Below are positions 14,989 through 22,211 of a stretch of DNA of 38,672 nucleotides, one piece after another. Both the position numbers and the translations under genes were made by a program. The notes under the pieces are model-generated. The model ran no database searches and was not told the DNA's origin. It saw only the letters and a program-made list of their open reading frames with translations. The stretch is from Candidatus Peribacteria bacterium (GTDB lineage Bacteria; Patescibacteriota; Gracilibacteria; Peribacterales; Peribacteraceae). Numbering within the stretch: the stretch's first letter is position 1; every line of letters begins with the position of its first letter. The DNA lies in assembly GCA_009691305.1 (NCBI GenBank), contig SICS01000007.1, positions 1 to 38,672 on the forward strand. Reading direction: 5' to 3'.

Positions 14989-15900
14989 TCAGGTATTCCT
15001 CGTATACCACTCCACCGACTTTTGGATGCCGTCGCGGAATCCGACCTTGGGATCGTAGCCGAGGGCTTCTTTTGCTTTCGTGATGTCGGCGACGTAGCGG
15101 ACAACTTCACCCGTGCGCGAGGCGCCCAGCGTGACTTCGGACTTACTCTTCAGCAGTCGCTTGAGGGATTTTGCAAGGGCAAGGAGCGCGGTGCCTTCGC
15201 CGTACGCGAGGTTGAACGTCTGGTTCTTGACCGTGTCGAACTTGAGGATGGCGGCGATGATTCCTTCCACGGTGTCGTCGATGTAGGTGAAGTCGAGGCA
15301 CTTATCTTCGCCGAAGATCATGACCGGCTCGGTCGCGCGCATCTTGCGGATGAAGAGTGGGACGATGCGGTCGGAGTCGTCGTACATGCCGTACACGTTG
15401 CTGAACCGGAAGATGATGTGGTCGATGCCGTAGCAGCGCGTGTAGCTTTCGACGAGCGCCTCACCGGCGATCTTGCTGGCGGTGTAGGGGCTCTCGCAGT
15501 TCTCGATGCGAGCGAGCGACTCTTTGAACTTCCGCGCGGGCAGGTTGCCGTAGCACTCACGTGAGGAGGCGAAGAGGACTTTCCGGATGCCCTTCTTGCG
15601 CGCGAACTCGAGGACATTGAACGTGGTGATGATGTTATCGCGCGCGCGGGCGGGGTCCCCCACCAGGTCGTACACGCGGGCGTTGGCGGCCAAGTGAACG
15701 ATCACGTCGACCCCGTCGGCATTGATGTTTTGTGTCGCGCCTTCGTCGCGCAAATCGACCAACGTGGTGATGGAGTTCACGGCCGGCTGCCATTTGTTCT
15801 TGGTCCAATCGACTCCCATCACGTCATACGAGCGCTGGAGGAGGGTTTCGCAGAGACGGGTGCCGATGGTTCCGGAGGAACCGGTGACTAAGATCTTCAT
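14989..15900 (-). CDS. NAD-dependent epimerase/dehydratase (extended SDR)
   Basis: This 303-residue extended SDR starts MKILVTGSSGTIGTRL (GxxGxxG NAD motif). It has a DLRD adenine-site acid, HLAANARVYD, LFASSRECYG (catalytic Ser region) and the YxxxK catalytic pair in SPYTASKIAGEALV. The substrate half has FRFSNVYGMYDDSDRIVPLFI and DFTYIDDTVEGI. It converts a nucleotide sugar (4-epimerisation or 4,6-dehydration); specificity is not determined. The start at 15900 is used because the 17 preceding codons belong to a repeat and TACTCT (15913-15908) lies 7 nt upstream. It is divergent from the GT2-GtrA gene, with a MITE-like repeat pair in the gap. Confidence 0.9.
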   Translation of the reverse strand: MKILVTGSSGTIGTRLCETLLQRSYDVMGVDWTKNKWQPAVNSITTLVDLRDEGATQNINADGVDVIVHLAANARVYDLVGDPARARDNIITTFNVLEFARKKGIRKVLFASSRECYGNLPARKFKESLARIENCESPYTASKIAGEALVESYTRCYGIDHIIFRFSNVYGMYDDSDRIVPLFIRKMRATEPVMIFGEDKCLDFTYIDDTVEGIIAAILKFDTVKNQTFNLAYGEGTALLALAKSLKRLLKSKSEVTLGASRTGEVVRYVADITKAKEALGYDPKVGFRDGIQKSVEWYTRNT

Positions 15901-15925
15901 CGCCTCAAGAGTATCGGAAAAAAAT

Positions 15926-16045
15926 GCCAGAAACCAGGATCCAAAAGCCAAGTAAGGGCAGTAGACAGGGGAAAGCTGAAGTCCTTTCTCACCTCTTCTT
16001 CCGATTACTTGGTTTCTGGGTCCTGGAATTTGGAACCTCTCACCG
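15926..16045. repeat. MITE-like inverted-repeat element without ORF (copy 1)
   Basis: The left arm includes CCAGGATCCAAAAGCCAAGTAAG (15935-15957, here read in two parts: CCAGGATCCAAAAG then CCAAGTAAG). The right arm (16004-16045) is its inverted counterpart: CGATTACTTGG, then TCCTGGAATTTGG. About 45 nt of non-coding sequence lies between. The arms match the termini of the four-helix-bundle element at 36130-36575. Confidence 0.7.
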
Positions 16046-16082
16046 CTGGTTCTTGGCTTCAGCTTCAGTTAGACTCCTTTCG

Positions 16083-17171
16083 ATGCTTTCAGTAGTCCTC
16101 CCCACCTACAACGAGAAGGAGAACCTCCCGGAACTCCTGGAGAAACTCCGGGGCATCCTGCAGGGGCTGCCGCATGAGGTGATCGTCGTGGACGATAACT
16201 CGCCGGACGGAACGTGGAAGGTGGCGCAGGAGATCGCCGCGCAGCAGGAGAACGTGCGCGTGATCCGACGAGTCGGGCGGCGCGGGCTCTCGTCGGCAGT
16301 GATCGAAGGGTTCCTGGCCGCGAAGGGTGATGTGTTGGCCGTGGCTGATGCCGATGGGCAACACGACCTCTCGTTGCTGACAAAATTGTATGACGCAGTA
16401 AAAGGAGCGAAGGTGGGAATCGCCGTGGGTTCGCGGTACACCGAGGGTGGGAGCGTCGGCCAGTGGGACGAGCGGCGGCACATGATGAGCAGAATCGCGA
16501 CCAGCCTCGCCATGCGTCTCTGCAGGGTGAAGGTGACGGACCCGATGAGCGGGTTCTTTGCAGTTGACCGGGTAGCGTTCGAGGAAATCCTCCCGCGCCT
16601 GAACCCGATGGGCTTCAAGATCCTGCTGGACCTCCTGGTCCACGCGCCCGCGGGGCTGACAGTAAAGGAAGTGCCGTTCACGTTCGGGGTGAGGACGCAC
16701 GGCGAGAGCAAACTGAGTCGGCGCGTGCAGGTGGAGTTCCTGGAGTACCTATACGACGCGGCATTCGGGCGCATCATCCCGCTCACGCTCGTGGAGTACT
16801 GCGTGGTGGGCGTGCTCGGGGTGGTCGTGAACCTGGCGGCATACTTCGCGATCGAGAAAGTGATGGGCGAATCGTCGGCGACGTTCCTGCCCGCCCTGCC
16901 CGTGCTTGCGGGCATCGAAGCCGCGATCGTCTTCAACTTCTTCCTCAACAACGCGTGGACATTCGCATACGCCAAACTGTGCGGACTGCGCGCGGTGACG
17001 GGTTTCATGAAGTACAACATCATCTGTGCGTTCGGTGCGCTGGCCAACTTCGCGGTCACCACCTTCCTCTATGGGAACGGGATGTCTGTGATCGTAAGCC
17101 TCGCGGTGGGCGCGTTCCTGGGGATGATCTGGAACTACACCATCGGTAGATTGTTCACCTGGAATGTGTAA
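16083..17171 (+). CDS. Polyprenyl-phosphate glycosyltransferase: GT2 domain fused to GtrA-like membrane domain
   Basis: The protein has 362 residues. Residues 1 to about 225 form a DPM1-like GT2 domain: LSVVLPTYNEKENLPELL, EVIVVDDNSPDGT, VADADGQHDL (metal-binding DADGQ), VGSRYTEGG, DPMSGFFAV. Residues about 235-362 are a GtrA-like domain with four membrane segments (VEYCVVGVLGVVVNLAAYF, IEAAIVFNFFLNNAWTF, FGALANFAVTTFLY, LAVGAFLGMIWNYTIGRLFTW). It should make a polyprenyl-phosphate-linked sugar and help move it across the membrane for GT-C enzymes such as the one at 17588. The start at 16083 follows TAGACT (16070-16075) by 7 nt; the upstream open frame is repeat. The last 14 codons are duplicated at 17227-17268. 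Confidence 0.93.
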   Translation: MLSVVLPTYNEKENLPELLEKLRGILQGLPHEVIVVDDNSPDGTWKVAQEIAAQQENVRVIRRVGRRGLSSAVIEGFLAAKGDVLAVADADGQHDLSLLTKLYDAVKGAKVGIAVGSRYTEGGSVGQWDERRHMMSRIATSLAMRLCRVKVTDPMSGFFAVDRVAFEEILPRLNPMGFKILLDLLVHAPAGLTVKEVPFTFGVRTHGESKLSRRVQVEFLEYLYDAAFGRIIPLTLVEYCVVGVLGVVVNLAAYFAIEKVMGESSATFLPALPVLAGIEAAIVFNFFLNNAWTFAYAKLCGLRAVTGFMKYNIICAFGALANFAVTTFLYGNGMSVIVSLAVGAFLGMIWNYTIGRLFTWNV

Positions 17172-17179
17172 GGACTGCC

Positions 17180-17226
17180 TTGTCATCCCGAGTAGCTCGT
17201 GGCGGAGCCACGAGCGTATCGAGGGA
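17180..17226. repeat. REP-like hairpin repeat (copy 1)
   Basis: The inner stem is GCTCGTGGC-GGA-GCCACGAGC, perfect over 9 bp. An outer stem pairs TCATCCCGAG with TCGAGGGATGG. The same architecture occurs at 27762-27811 with base-pair-preserving changes. It separates the two copies of the GtrA tail. Confidence 0.7.
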
Positions 17227-17268
17227 TGGAACTACACCATCGGTCGGCTATTCACATGGAACGTCTAA
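17227..17268 (+). pseudogene. Orphan second copy of a GtrA-domain C-terminal tail
   Basis: These 42 nt encode WNYTIGRLFTWNV and a stop, identical in protein to the end of the gene at 17130-17171. The first 18 nt are identical; seven later differences (AGA/CGG, TTG/CTA, ACC/ACA, AAT/AAC, GTG/GTC) are all synonymous. That pattern indicates a relic of a homologous gene that diverged under selection, not a recent slip duplication. Confidence 0.7.
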
Positions 17269-17288
17269 GTCGTGGCATACTGATCGCC

Positions 17289-17597
17289 GTGAAACATGTT
17301 CCCGCCGCACGGCAGCGATTCCTCTTCGTCCTGATTCTCCTGGCCGCAGGGGTGATGTTGCTGTGGCGCATCGGGAACCTGCTACCCCTCTACACCAACG
17401 CCCATCTCCGTGCAGACATCCGCACGACCCTGGTGACAGTGACCGACCGCGAAGGGTGGCTGCTATCGAACGTGTCACTGCGAGCTGTCTCCTTTGATGA
17501 ACTGACCATCGTGTACCGCGACCACCACAGCGGCTTCGACCCCGAGACGTGCTACACGATCCTGATGAAAGACGCTTCCCTCCACCCATGCGACTGA
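17289..17597 (+). CDS. Small single-pass membrane protein of unknown function
   Basis: The protein has about 102 residues. A basic N terminus (KHVPAARQR) precedes one membrane segment (FLFVLILLAAGVMLLWRIG). An extracytoplasmic part of about 70 residues follows (NAHLRADIRTTLVTVTDRE, ETCYTILMKDASLHPCD) with two Cys. The GTG at 17289 is preferred because CATACT (17276-17281) lies 7 nt upstream; an in-frame ATG at 17256 lies within the orphan GtrA tail and is the main alternative. The 3' end overlaps the next gene by 10 nt, indicating translational coupling to the GT-C-like protein and a shared role in surface glycan assembly. No family is recognised. Confidence 0.6.
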   Translation: MKHVPAARQRFLFVLILLAAGVMLLWRIGNLLPLYTNAHLRADIRTTLVTVTDREGWLLSNVSLRAVSFDELTIVYRDHHSGFDPETCYTILMKDASLHPCD

Positions 17598-18790
17598 AGC
17601 GGGAACACATCATCGGGGTTTGCCTGGAGCTCTTTGCGATCGCGCTCGCCAACTGGCAGGCTCTCGGCGGCGTCCGGACGGATGAGGCGAAGTACCTCCT
17701 GAACATCCCCTACCCCCATCCGCCGCTCCTGCGCTGGGTGATGTCGGCGACGGAGGTGATGCCCTTCCAGGAAATGTTCTGGCGGCTGCTCCTCGCCTCG
17801 CTCTTGGTGCAAGCGATGTGGCTGGTGTGGGACATGACGCACAAGTTCCATTTGGAAGACCGTATCGTCGTGTGCGCCGGGTGGCTCTTCTCCTCCGCGC
17901 TGCTCGTGCAGGCAGGCTCGATTGTGCTGGCACCGGTGACTGCGCTGGAAGTGGTTGTGCTCCTCTGGCTGTGGTCGCGGCCCGAGATCGCGGCGAGAAA
18001 CGCCGCACTGATCGGACTGTTCTGGCTCGCAGCAGTCTTCTCCGGGTTTCAATCCGTGCTCTTCTACCCTCTCGTCTGGAGCATCCTCCGCCACACCGGC
18101 CTTTCGCGCCGAAAAACGGCGCTCTATGTTCTCGCTCCTATCGGCCTCCTCTTGCTGTGGCTCCTGACCAACCCCCTCGTCCTCGCAACCATGGCGATCC
18201 ACAGCAACGACGGCGCGCACATCGCACTAGGCGAACGCTTGATTGGTGCCACGCGTCTCTGGATTGTGGGCGGCGCGGGTGTCATCAGCGCAGTGGGCAC
18301 GTACGGGATTGTCCGCTCGAAGGATTGGGCGCTCATCGGTTCCTTCCTGCTCGTGACGGCGTACGTAACGGCATCGGTGCCGTATCCTTTCTACGCAATC
18401 CTGTTCACACCGCTCTTCGTCGCAGGAACGTGGAAGCTTTTCGCGGGACGCCACCATCCCCACGCCTTCCCGCTGCTCGCTTGCTTCATCTTCGCCAGTG
18501 CGACCATCACGTGGTTCGTGCAACCGGCAAGGCTTCCGGCTGGCGACGCGCGCGCGGTCATGCAGGCGATCGAATCCGGAACCGGAACGACTGCTGGCGC
18601 CGTCCTGATCTCCGGTCCGTTCGGCCACGAGTGGCAGTATGAGTCCCGAAGGAATGTGATGCGGTACAAGCCAGAGCTCGTGAAAGACGCGTCTGCCGTC
18701 GTCTGTCTCGCCAAATGTGCACCGATGTTCAAGACGAAAGGATGGAAGAACCTCACAGGTCTCGACGTGGAGACGTGGGTGAAGAAATAG
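17588..18790 (+). CDS. Polytopic GT-C-like glycosyltransferase
   Basis: This 400-residue protein has about nine hydrophobic segments, among them IIGVCLELFAIALANW, LLLASLLVQAMWLVW, LFWLAAVFSGFQSVLFY, LYVLAPIGLLLLWLL and FPLLACFIFASATITWF. The first loop has GGVRTDEAKYLLNIPYPHPP. An Asp-Glu pair followed by a HPP element is the pattern of ArnT/PMT-type GT-C enzymes, which take sugars from polyprenyl phosphate on the outer side of the membrane. It overlaps the preceding small gene and follows a GT2-GtrA gene that could supply its donor. The C-terminal soluble part (DARAVMQAIESGTGTTAG) is unassigned. GT-C membership is inferred from the motif and topology. Confidence 0.75.
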   Translation: MRLKREHIIGVCLELFAIALANWQALGGVRTDEAKYLLNIPYPHPPLLRWVMSATEVMPFQEMFWRLLLASLLVQAMWLVWDMTHKFHLEDRIVVCAGWLFSSALLVQAGSIVLAPVTALEVVVLLWLWSRPEIAARNAALIGLFWLAAVFSGFQSVLFYPLVWSILRHTGLSRRKTALYVLAPIGLLLLWLLTNPLVLATMAIHSNDGAHIALGERLIGATRLWIVGGAGVISAVGTYGIVRSKDWALIGSFLLVTAYVTASVPYPFYAILFTPLFVAGTWKLFAGRHHPHAFPLLACFIFASATITWFVQPARLPAGDARAVMQAIESGTGTTAGAVLISGPFGHEWQYESRRNVMRYKPELVKDASAVVCLAKCAPMFKTKGWKNLTGLDVETWVKK

Positions 18791-18791
18791 C

Positions 18792-18855
18792 TGTCATGGT
18801 GAGCGGAGCGAACTATAGACAGCGGATGTCGCTCTTCGCTCCGCTCAGAGTGACA
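18792..18855. repeat. Palindromic repeat, TGTCATGGTGAGC family
   Basis: TGTCATGGTGAGCGGAGCGAA (18792 onward, read as TGTCATGGTGAGC plus GGAGCGAA) is mirrored by TTCGCTCCGCTCAGAGTGACA ending at 18855 (read as TTCGCTCCGCTC plus AGAGTGACA). It lies between convergent genes and touches the epimerase stop. Relatives occur at 35723-35761 and 37571-37602. Confidence 0.6.
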
Positions 18856-19893
18856 TCAAGAAAGCCATTTCAGAATTCTAATAACCCCCATCTTCGCAGG
18901 CTGCCGATGGGCGGATACGCCTTCGCCCCCTTTGAGGTCCTTCCGATGGTCCCGGTAGTACTCATACGCCTTCCAGAGCATTTCGCCGTTGGTGAGTGTC
19001 GGCATCCATCCGAGTTCCCGCTTGATCTTTGAGGTGTCGAACTCGAAATCTTCCGCGATCATCTTGTACTGATACGGCCCGAGCGGTGAGAGACCGAGCC
19101 AGTACATCAGCTTCATCCCAAACAAGGTCAGACCTTTCGGGAGGGATGCAACGCGACTGCCGCTTTGGGCTCGATCGATCACTTCTTGATAGACCTCCCG
19201 GAACATCTTCACGTTGTCGGAGCCGATGTTGAAGAGCGCGGTCCCTGGGTAATCGACAGCCTTGATGCAGGCTTCGACCAAGTCGCCCGCGTAGATGAAC
19301 TGGTAGCGGTTGTAACCGCCCCCGACCGTCCAGACCTTGCGGCCTTCGTCGATGAATTCGAAGAGGATCGCAAGTAACCCGAGCCGCCCGGCATCGGTGA
19401 TCGTGGGGCAGCGGAAGATGACCGTGTCTGTCGTGCCTCGCTCGTTGATGAGGATCTTCTCCCCTTCCCACTTTGACTGTCCGTAGATCTCCACGGGCTT
19501 CGGTGTGTCCTCCTCACGGATCGGGCGGCCGAAGTTTTCGCCCCAGAGACAATTGCTGGATATGAAGATGACTTTGGAGATCGTGCTGGCCTTTGCGAAC
19601 TCGATCACGGAGCGCGTTCCGTCGACATTGGAGCTCCAGAGGAACTTTGTATCCTTGACCGCATGCGCGAGGATCGCGGCGCAGTGGAAAATGACATCGA
19701 CCTTCCTGTCGCGCGTGGAGTCCAGAAGCAATTGCCCGTTCCGGATGTCCCCTTGGATCGACGTGAGCTGAGGATACTGGTCATCGTCCTTCACGAGGTC
19801 GATGTTGATCACCGACCACCCGCGTTCCAAGAGCTGCCGCTTCAGGATGCCCCCGAAGAAGCCTGAACCGCCGGTAACCAACGCTGTGCGCAT
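18856..19893 (-). CDS. NAD-dependent epimerase/dehydratase (extended SDR)
   Basis: The protein has 345 residues. It opens MRTALVTGGSGFFGGILKR (GxxGxxG), with INIDLVKDD at the cofactor acid and HCAAILAHAV after strand 4. FISSNCLWGENFG supplies the catalytic Ser, and EIYGQSKWEGE the YxxxK pair. The C-terminal half (FIYAGDLVEACIKAV, FNIGSDNVKMFREVYQEV) is typical of SDRs acting on nucleotide sugars or steroid-like substrates; sugar modification is most likely from context. CATACT (19905-19900) sits 6 nt before the ATG. The start codon lies only 36 nt from the oppositely oriented start at 19930, so the two promoters interleave. Confidence 0.88.
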   Translation of the reverse strand: MRTALVTGGSGFFGGILKRQLLERGWSVINIDLVKDDDQYPQLTSIQGDIRNGQLLLDSTRDRKVDVIFHCAAILAHAVKDTKFLWSSNVDGTRSVIEFAKASTISKVIFISSNCLWGENFGRPIREEDTPKPVEIYGQSKWEGEKILINERGTTDTVIFRCPTITDAGRLGLLAILFEFIDEGRKVWTVGGGYNRYQFIYAGDLVEACIKAVDYPGTALFNIGSDNVKMFREVYQEVIDRAQSGSRVASLPKGLTLFGMKLMYWLGLSPLGPYQYKMIAEDFEFDTSKIKRELGWMPTLTNGEMLWKAYEYYRDHRKDLKGGEGVSAHRQPAKMGVIRILKWLS

Positions 19894-19929
19894 GTCGACA
19901 GTATGTCACAAACCGGGTACCATCACCCC

Positions 19930-21639
19930 GTGCTTCCGCGACTTCCGGATACCCTCGGAAAATATGTACTCCTGTTGCTGATCGTCCCTGCGCTCACATT
20001 CGCCATGGGCTTGCGCAACGACTTTGTGGACTGGGATGACCCGGCGTTGATAACGGAGAACCCGATCTCGCACGGTTTGACGTGGGACAACGTGAAAGCG
20101 TCGTGGACCTCGTACGATCCGGAGCTCTACATTCCCCACACGTTCCTCACCTACCAAGTGGACTACACGATCGGGGGGCTCCATCCGTTCATCTACCACC
20201 TCCACAACCTCCTCTTCCACCTGCTCAACGTCCTACTCGTCGCATGGCTGGTCTTCCTGCTGGTGGGGAGCGCGCCCATCGCCCTCGTGTGCGGACTCCT
20301 CTTCGCCGTGCATCCGCTGAATGCGGAGACCGTGCTCTGGGCGAGCGCGCGCAAAGATCTGCTCTCCAGCACGTGGTTCTTCGCCTCGATCATTGCGTAC
20401 CTGTACGCGCGTGAACGGAGGAAGACGTCGCTCTGGATCGTCAGCCTCCTCTGCTTCGTCTCCGGCCTCCTCTCGAAAGTGATGATCGCCACGCTGCCGG
20501 TGATCCTGCTGCTGATTGAATGGCGGGGTGTCACCCTGAGCTCGTCGAAGGGCGACACCGATCGGCGATCATGGTTCGACGGGCTCACCATGACACGCCT
20601 TCTCCCCTACGTCGCACTCAGCATTCTCTTCGGCATCATCGCACTACTGGGGAAGAAAGCATTCGTCGCAGCAGCATCACTTCAGGAGACGATCCTTCTC
20701 GCAGGAAAGGCGGTGATGTTCCTGCTGCTCAAGTTCGTCGCGCCGATCCGCCTCTCCGTCCTCTACCCCTACACCGACCCCATCTCGTTCGCCTCCCCCG
20801 GGCTCATCGTTGCACTCCTCGCCGTCATTGTACTCACGATCCTCGCCATCATCGCGGCGCGGAGAGGACACCGTGACGTCCTGTTCGGCTGGCTGTGGTT
20901 CCTCGTCTGCCTCTCACCGACCTTCCTCCTCTATCGGCGCGGAGAGCACTTCGGCGACATCTACTTCACTTCCGGCCGGTACTTCTACGCCGCTGGGGTC
21001 GGGCTGATGTTGCCACTCGTCACGCTCGCCGCATCGCGGGTAACGACGCAGACGTTGAAGGGGATGGCAGTCGCAGTCCTCGGGGTGTCCGCGATCCTAA
21101 GCATGATGCAGGCGTTCGTATGGAAAGACACGGAGTCGCTCTTCCGCAACGTCCTGACCTTCTATCCGAATTCTCAGATCGCACACGTCACGATCGGCAA
21201 TCACTATCAGTCTCTCGGGGATCTTGAGCGGGCATTCACGCACTATGACAAGGCACTGACAATCCGCCCCACGTCGCTCGCGTATTTCAATCTGGGCAAC
21301 GCACTGCTTACGCTCAATAGGGCAGATGAGGCGATTGAGGCGGGCAAGCAGGCGCTGGAGCTGGACCCCGCGCTCGTGATCGCGCATGTGAACCTTGGCG
21401 TCGGGTACGTGAAGAAAGAGATGATCGATGAAGCCGTCGCGTCTTTCCAGAAAGCGATCGAGCTGGACCCCAATTCTGTACAGGGGCACTTCAACCTGGG
21501 TGTGATGTTTGAGAAACAGAAAAAATGGGAGGTTGCAGTACGAGAGTATAAACGAGTATTGGATTTGAATCCGACTCTGCAAGTGGCAGTCGAAAGATTG
21601 GCTGCTGCTAGGAAAAATCTGCCCGGGATCCCCTATTGA
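19930..21639 (+). CDS. TPR-containing polytopic glycosyltransferase (TMTC/GT-C-like)
   Basis: The protein has about 569 residues. The first luminal-type loop has NDFVDWDDPALITENP, the DD motif of TMTC-like GT-C proteins. About ten membrane segments follow to residue 400, with HPFIYHLHNLLFHLLNV and HPLNAETVLWASARKD between them. The C-terminal 140 residues form three to four TPR units (AYFNLGNALLTLNRADEAIE, VNLGVGYVKKEMIDEAVASF, GHFNLGVMFEKQKKWEVAV). It probably glycosylates exported proteins or glycans at the outer membrane face. The GTG at 19930 is preferred because TACCAT (19918-19923) lies 6 nt upstream; an ATG 9 codons earlier (19903) is the alternative. Codons for GVTLSSSKGDT derive from a dispersed palindrome. 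Confidence 0.85.
   Translation: MLPRLPDTLGKYVLLLLIVPALTFAMGLRNDFVDWDDPALITENPISHGLTWDNVKASWTSYDPELYIPHTFLTYQVDYTIGGLHPFIYHLHNLLFHLLNVLLVAWLVFLLVGSAPIALVCGLLFAVHPLNAETVLWASARKDLLSSTWFFASIIAYLYARERRKTSLWIVSLLCFVSGLLSKVMIATLPVILLLIEWRGVTLSSSKGDTDRRSWFDGLTMTRLLPYVALSILFGIIALLGKKAFVAAASLQETILLAGKAVMFLLLKFVAPIRLSVLYPYTDPISFASPGLIVALLAVIVLTILAIIAARRGHRDVLFGWLWFLVCLSPTFLLYRRGEHFGDIYFTSGRYFYAAGVGLMLPLVTLAASRVTTQTLKGMAVAVLGVSAILSMMQAFVWKDTESLFRNVLTFYPNSQIAHVTIGNHYQSLGDLERAFTHYDKALTIRPTSLAYFNLGNALLTLNRADEAIEAGKQALELDPALVIAHVNLGVGYVKKEMIDEAVASFQKAIELDPNSVQGHFNLGVMFEKQKKWEVAVREYKRVLDLNPTLQVAVERLAAARKNLPGIPY
20528..20558. repeat. GTCACCCTGAGC palindrome inside the TPR glycosyltransferase gene
   Basis: GTGTCACCCTGAG is followed by CTCGTCGAAGGGCGACAC. 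It encodes VTLSSSKGD in a loop between membrane segments. The same family occurs within prfB (about 32975-33000) and at 37540-37562. Confidence 0.65.
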
Positions 21640-21670
21640 CCTCTGCAACACAAACGGTTACACTGTGTAC

Positions 21671-21955
21671 ATGAGAAAGAAAGCCACTGCCAACATTCAT
21701 GTACGACTCCCCGCCAAACTCAAACATGATGCAGAAAGCGTCCTCAATGCTCTCGGTCTCGATACCTCCGGAGCTATTCGCCTATTTTATACTCAGATCA
21801 CGCTGCAGGGGACGCTGCCATTCTCATTGCCAAAAATACGCCCGATGTCCAAGAAGACCGAAAGGATTGTCCGCGAGGCACTTGCAGAAGGTGGCGGCCT
21901 CGGCCCCTTTGATAGCGCGGAGGAAGCCCTGAAGGCTCTATATGCCGCAACTTAA
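21671..21955 (+). CDS. RelB/DinJ-family antitoxin
   Basis: A 94-residue protein with the ribbon-helix-helix start expected of RelB/DinJ antitoxins: ATANIHVRLPAKLKHDAESV, then LGLDTSGAIRLFYTQITLQGTLPF. It should bind and neutralise the toxin encoded immediately downstream and repress the operon. The ATG at 21671 follows TACACT (21659-21664) by 6 nt. Its 3' end overlaps the toxin start by 14 nt, typical of type II toxin-antitoxin operons. The C-terminal part (EGGGLGPFDSAEEALKALY) would be the toxin-wrapping segment. Confidence 0.9.
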   Translation: MRKKATANIHVRLPAKLKHDAESVLNALGLDTSGAIRLFYTQITLQGTLPFSLPKIRPMSKKTERIVREALAEGGGLGPFDSAEEALKALYAAT

Positions 21956-22211
21956 ATTCCTGCCCAGGTTCATGAAGGACATGAAACGCTGGAGAAGATC
22001 CGGCCAATCCATGCAGCCATTTGATGAGTTTGTCCTGATCGCCCGAAATTCCTGGCCACCTCCCGCAAAATATGAGGCACACATGTTGGGAGGGAACTTG
22101 GAGGGGCTATGGGATATTCATCTTCGTCAAAATTGGGTGCTGTTGTTACGCTTCGAAAATGACACCCTCTATTTCGTGCGCATGGGAACACATGCCGACC
22201 TCGGACTATAA
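21942..22211 (+). CDS. YafQ/RelE-family mRNA interferase toxin
   Basis: The 89-residue protein follows the YafQ pattern: KFLPRFMKDMKRWRRSG, then AHMLGGNLEGLWDIHLRQNWVLLLRFENDTLYFVRMGTHADL as consecutive blocks. The GTHADL element contains the His-Asp pair in the position of the catalytic residues of YafQ. It would cleave mRNA in the ribosomal A site when not bound by the antitoxin. The ATG lies within the end of the antitoxin frame, giving coupled translation. Its stop overlaps the stop of the convergent epimerase gene by 6 nt. Confidence 0.88.
   Translation: MPQLKFLPRFMKDMKRWRRSGQSMQPFDEFVLIARNSWPPPAKYEAHMLGGNLEGLWDIHLRQNWVLLLRFENDTLYFVRMGTHADLGL

Noticed and set aside
15924-16082. 53-codon N-terminal extension of the GT2-GtrA protein
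   Set aside because: The extension is read from a MITE-like repeat and bypasses the TAGACT box located 7 nt before ATG 16083.
17181-17226. Simple intrinsic terminator after the GT2-GtrA gene
   Set aside because: Strong hairpin but no T-run, and a second structured copy elsewhere marks it as a REP-type repeat.
19903-19929. ATG 19903 as start of the TPR glycosyltransferase
   Set aside because: It lies within the promoter of the divergent gene; GTG 19930 has a -10 box at the standard spacing. Kept as an alternative only.
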